A stretch of DNA of 64,000 nt from Oceanirhabdus seepicola (GTDB taxonomy: Bacteria > Bacillota > Clostridia > Clostridiales > Clostridiaceae): the NCBI RefSeq assembly GCF_023684385.1, contig NZ_JAGSOJ010000001.1:1511146-1575145 (forward strand), read 5' to 3'. Position numbers and translations under genes: made by a program. This document shows, piece by piece, positions 62,185-64,000 of this stretch (positions are counted from its first letter, which is position 1; each line of letters opens with the position of its first letter). The notes beneath the pieces were generated by a model that was given only the letters and a program-made list of their open reading frames with translations, made no database searches and was not told the DNA's origin.

Positions 62185-63090
62185 ATGAGCTATATTGAAT
62201 TAATTCAAAAAACAATAGATTATATTGATGTCAATATAAAGGAAACAATCTCAGTAGATATCCTTGCATCTATTGCAGGATTCTCAACATATCATTATTA
62301 TAAAGTTTTTAACAGTATCGTAGGTCAATCAGTAATGGGATATGTAACCAAACGAAGACTTCAATTTGCAATGTTTGAAATTCAAAATGGAAGAAAAATA
62401 ACTGATGTAGCAATGGATTACGGATATGAAACTCATGCAGGTTTTACTAAAGCATTTAAAAAATGTTTTAATTATCCACCAAGTATGTATCGCATACATT
62501 CTCCAAAGAGGTTACCACCTAAAATTGATTTATTAAAAATAGTTACTAATAAAACTGGAGGAATTATAATGCAACCTAAAATAATAGAAAGATCACCATT
62601 TAAAGTAATTGGTTTTGAATTTAAAAATAATCTTAAAGATACACTTCATACACGTGATGTTCCAGCATTTTGGTCACAAAGAGGACTGGGTAATGGTCAA
62701 TGTGAAAAAAAACTATATGCTACACTAAATCCACCAAAGCATGGTGAATATTGTATTTGTATTAACACAGATATGGAAACAGATGAGTTTTCTTATATCT
62801 TAGGAGTCGGTGTTGATAACTTTGATTTAGCTACTGATGACATGTACAAATTAGAACTACCTGCAGCAACTTATGCTGTATTTACAACTCCAGCAGTAGA
62901 TAATAATGATTTTGTTAACTCTATACAAGGCACTTGGAAATATATAATAGAAGAATGGTTTCCTACATCAGGATATGAAATTGATGAAGATAAATTTGAT
63001 TTTGAGTATTATGATGAGCGTTGTCATCCTTGGGAATATGATAAAGTCTCAATGGAAATACAAATTCCTGTAAAATTAAAAGTAGATTAA
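62185..63090 (+). CDS. AraC family regulator with GyrI-like effector domain
   Basis: A 301-aa two-domain regulator. Residues ~5-105 are the AraC DNA-binding domain (ISVDILASIAGFSTYHYYKV and MDYGYETHAGFTKAFKKCFN). Residues ~130-301 are a GyrI/Rob-type small-molecule-binding domain (VIGFEFKNNLKDTL ... YKLELPAATYAVFTTPA). Similar Rob/SoxS-like proteins respond to hydrophobic drugs. GGAGG precedes the ATG. A short hairpin follows the stop. No adjacent target is obvious. Confidence 0.92.
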   Translation: MSYIELIQKTIDYIDVNIKETISVDILASIAGFSTYHYYKVFNSIVGQSVMGYVTKRRLQFAMFEIQNGRKITDVAMDYGYETHAGFTKAFKKCFNYPPSMYRIHSPKRLPPKIDLLKIVTNKTGGIIMQPKIIERSPFKVIGFEFKNNLKDTLHTRDVPAFWSQRGLGNGQCEKKLYATLNPPKHGEYCICINTDMETDEFSYILGVGVDNFDLATDDMYKLELPAATYAVFTTPAVDNNDFVNSIQGTWKYIIEEWFPTSGYEIDEDKFDFEYYDERCHPWEYDKVSMEIQIPVKLKVD

Positions 63091-63094
63091 TAAA

Positions 63095-63113
63095 AGTCGC
63101 ATTAAATGCGACT
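63095..63113 (+). terminator. Short hairpin after the AraC-GyrI gene
   Basis: AGTCGCAT pairs with ATGCGACT (63095-63102, 63106-63113). It lacks a good T-run, so termination may be weak. Confidence 0.5.
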
Positions 63114-63250
63114 CAGGCTGTAGAAAAACCCATGCATTTTAATAACTATAGGTCTCTTTTTATTTAAAACAATTTATATTCTTCTGTACTTATGGTGCTT
63201 TTTTGTGTTACTAGCATAGTGCAAATTTCCCTTCCGAATTAAAATAACAA

Positions 63251-63296
63251 AAAAACTAGAAATTAGTCTCTTTTTAAGAGTATCCAATTTCTAGCT
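63251..63296 (-). terminator. Intrinsic terminator of the flavin oxidoreductase gene
   Basis: CTAGAAATT (63256-63264) pairs with AATTTCTAG (63286-63294) and encloses a smaller CTCTT/AAGAG hairpin. A T-run follows on the minus strand. Confidence 0.8.
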
Positions 63297-63326
63297 TTCG
63301 GTTCAGAGTATGCAATTTTTTTATTA

Positions 63327-64000
63327 TTATATTGATCTAGCTACTTCGTATGCATCCCATATTGCTCCTCTAATGTTTCTAACCTGTCTAGAGTCACCAA
63401 TATTATATATTTCAGCTAATTCGAACCTTAATTCTTCATAAAGTCCACTTTCTTTTTTAAATCCACATGCTAATACAACATTATCTGCCACTAGAACTTC
63501 TTCATTACCATTAACGCTAATGAAAGCTCCTTCGTGAGTTACTTTAGATAATCTTGAATTTAATTGTAAGTTTATGTTATTAAATTTAATTAAATCTCTA
63601 AGCATCCAATCATTCATAGGAGCTAATGGACAACCTGCTTTTAAAATATCATCTAAAGCTTCAACTATTGTAACATTCTTTCCTTCTTTAGAAAGACTAA
63701 GCGCAAGTTCACAACCTACTAATCCGCCACCAACAATAACTACGTTTTCTTTAACTTCTTTTTCTCCAACTAATACTTCACTAGCTGTGAATACGTTCTC
63801 TCTATCTAGTCCAGGTAGATTAAACTTAATGTGTGATGATCCTGTAGCAACGAAAACGGTATCTGGTTTTTTAGATAACACCATTTCTTTTGTTAATTTG
63901 CTATTCTTATTAACAGTTACATTAAGAAGTTCAAGTTGTCTTTCATACCACTTTACTAGTTCTCTATCATCCTCTTTGAAATCAGGAGCTCCAGCTGCTT
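63327..64000 (-). CDS. NADH:flavin oxidoreductase / enoate reductase-like, C-terminal part (truncated by window edge)
   Basis: The frame runs off the window at 64000 without a start. The visible ~223 residues are the FAD/NAD(P)-binding C-terminal half of an Old Yellow Enzyme-type two-domain reductase (2-enoate or 2,4-dienoyl-CoA reductase family). Marks are VFVATGSSHIKFNLPG, the NADH motif NVVIVGGGLVGCELALSLSK, and the final FAD loop IYNIGDSRQVRNIRGAIWDA. An internal ATG at 63884 is not the start, since coding continues upstream (KEDDRELVKWYERQLELLNV). Substrate unknown. Confidence 0.87.
   Translation of the reverse strand, partial: AAGAPDFKEDDRELVKWYERQLELLNVTVNKNSKLTKEMVLSKKPDTVFVATGSSHIKFNLPGLDRENVFTASEVLVGEKEVKENVVIVGGGLVGCELALSLSKEGKNVTIVEALDDILKAGCPLAPMNDWMLRDLIKFNNINLQLNSRLSKVTHEGAFISVNGNEEVLVADNVVLACGFKKESGLYEELRFELAEIYNIGDSRQVRNIRGAIWDAYEVARSI

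Overview
The window is strongly AT-rich, with dense ORFs, strong GGAGG-type ribosome binding sites, several TTG or GTG starts and many intrinsic terminators. Together with pyruvate formate-lyase plus its activase, acetate kinase, clostridial-type two-component systems and an apparent UGA-decoded selenoprotein, this points to an anaerobic low-GC Firmicute, most likely Clostridium sensu stricto. This is a lineage inference. No rRNA, tRNA, CRISPR array, phage or intact insertion sequence is visible.

Layout. 1-2374: truncated M20 amidohydrolase and a PucR regulator. 2549-7858: histidine kinase, response regulator and ABC-2 exporter, with a 99-bp MITE-like repeat in the kinase/regulator gap. 8041-13719: SIMPL protein, LysR plus a small siroheme/ferredoxin-type reductase, TetR plus a Na+/H+ antiporter, and a VCBS-like protein. 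13774-16062: divergent MATE/MerR pair with a textbook 19-bp-spacer MerR promoter. 16126-19124: azoreductase, a DsbA-family protein with an in-frame TGA at the first catalytic Cys position, and a MarR regulator, all near TACTAAYTAG-type boxes. 19271-22229: an ECF sigma factor with a very long C-terminal extension, and an MFS exporter. 22524-25518: epimerase, VTT membrane protein and a MerR-receiver fusion. 25580-30651: transposase remnant, DUF1835 protein, MFS transporter and a second two-component system. 30652-34647: repeat island, GH3 beta-glucosidase and an AraC regulator that seems to lack a standard start codon. 34789-38010: ilvBN and ackA. 38521-42595: S41 lipoprotein, disulfide oxidoreductase with divergent HxlR, and a membrane protein. 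42768-45991: pflA, pflB, ZTP riboswitch and promoter. 46056-49576: deletion pseudogene, HExxH lipoprotein and a FAD/Rieske oxidoreductase. 49655-56065: small stress and modification enzymes with MarR and AraC regulators. 56377-62010: alpha/beta hydrolase, a STAS/MCP/PP2C signalling operon and a pseudouridine synthase. 62185-64000: AraC-GyrI regulator and a truncated flavin oxidoreductase.

How the genes work together. Fermentation (pflBA, ackA) lies beside many regulator-transporter pairs, as expected for a soil or gut anaerobe handling antibiotics, quinones and oxidants. The most interesting locus is the MarR / predicted selenocysteine DsbA / azoreductase group. The TGA is followed by a SECIS-like hairpin, an excellent RBS lies upstream of the extended start, and MarR-type boxes lie around all three genes. 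Other notable items are the phosphatase-MCP-STAS operon, the MerR-receiver fusion, the ECF sigma with a long C-terminus, and several short inverted-repeat element families, one of which carries a perfect DnaA box.
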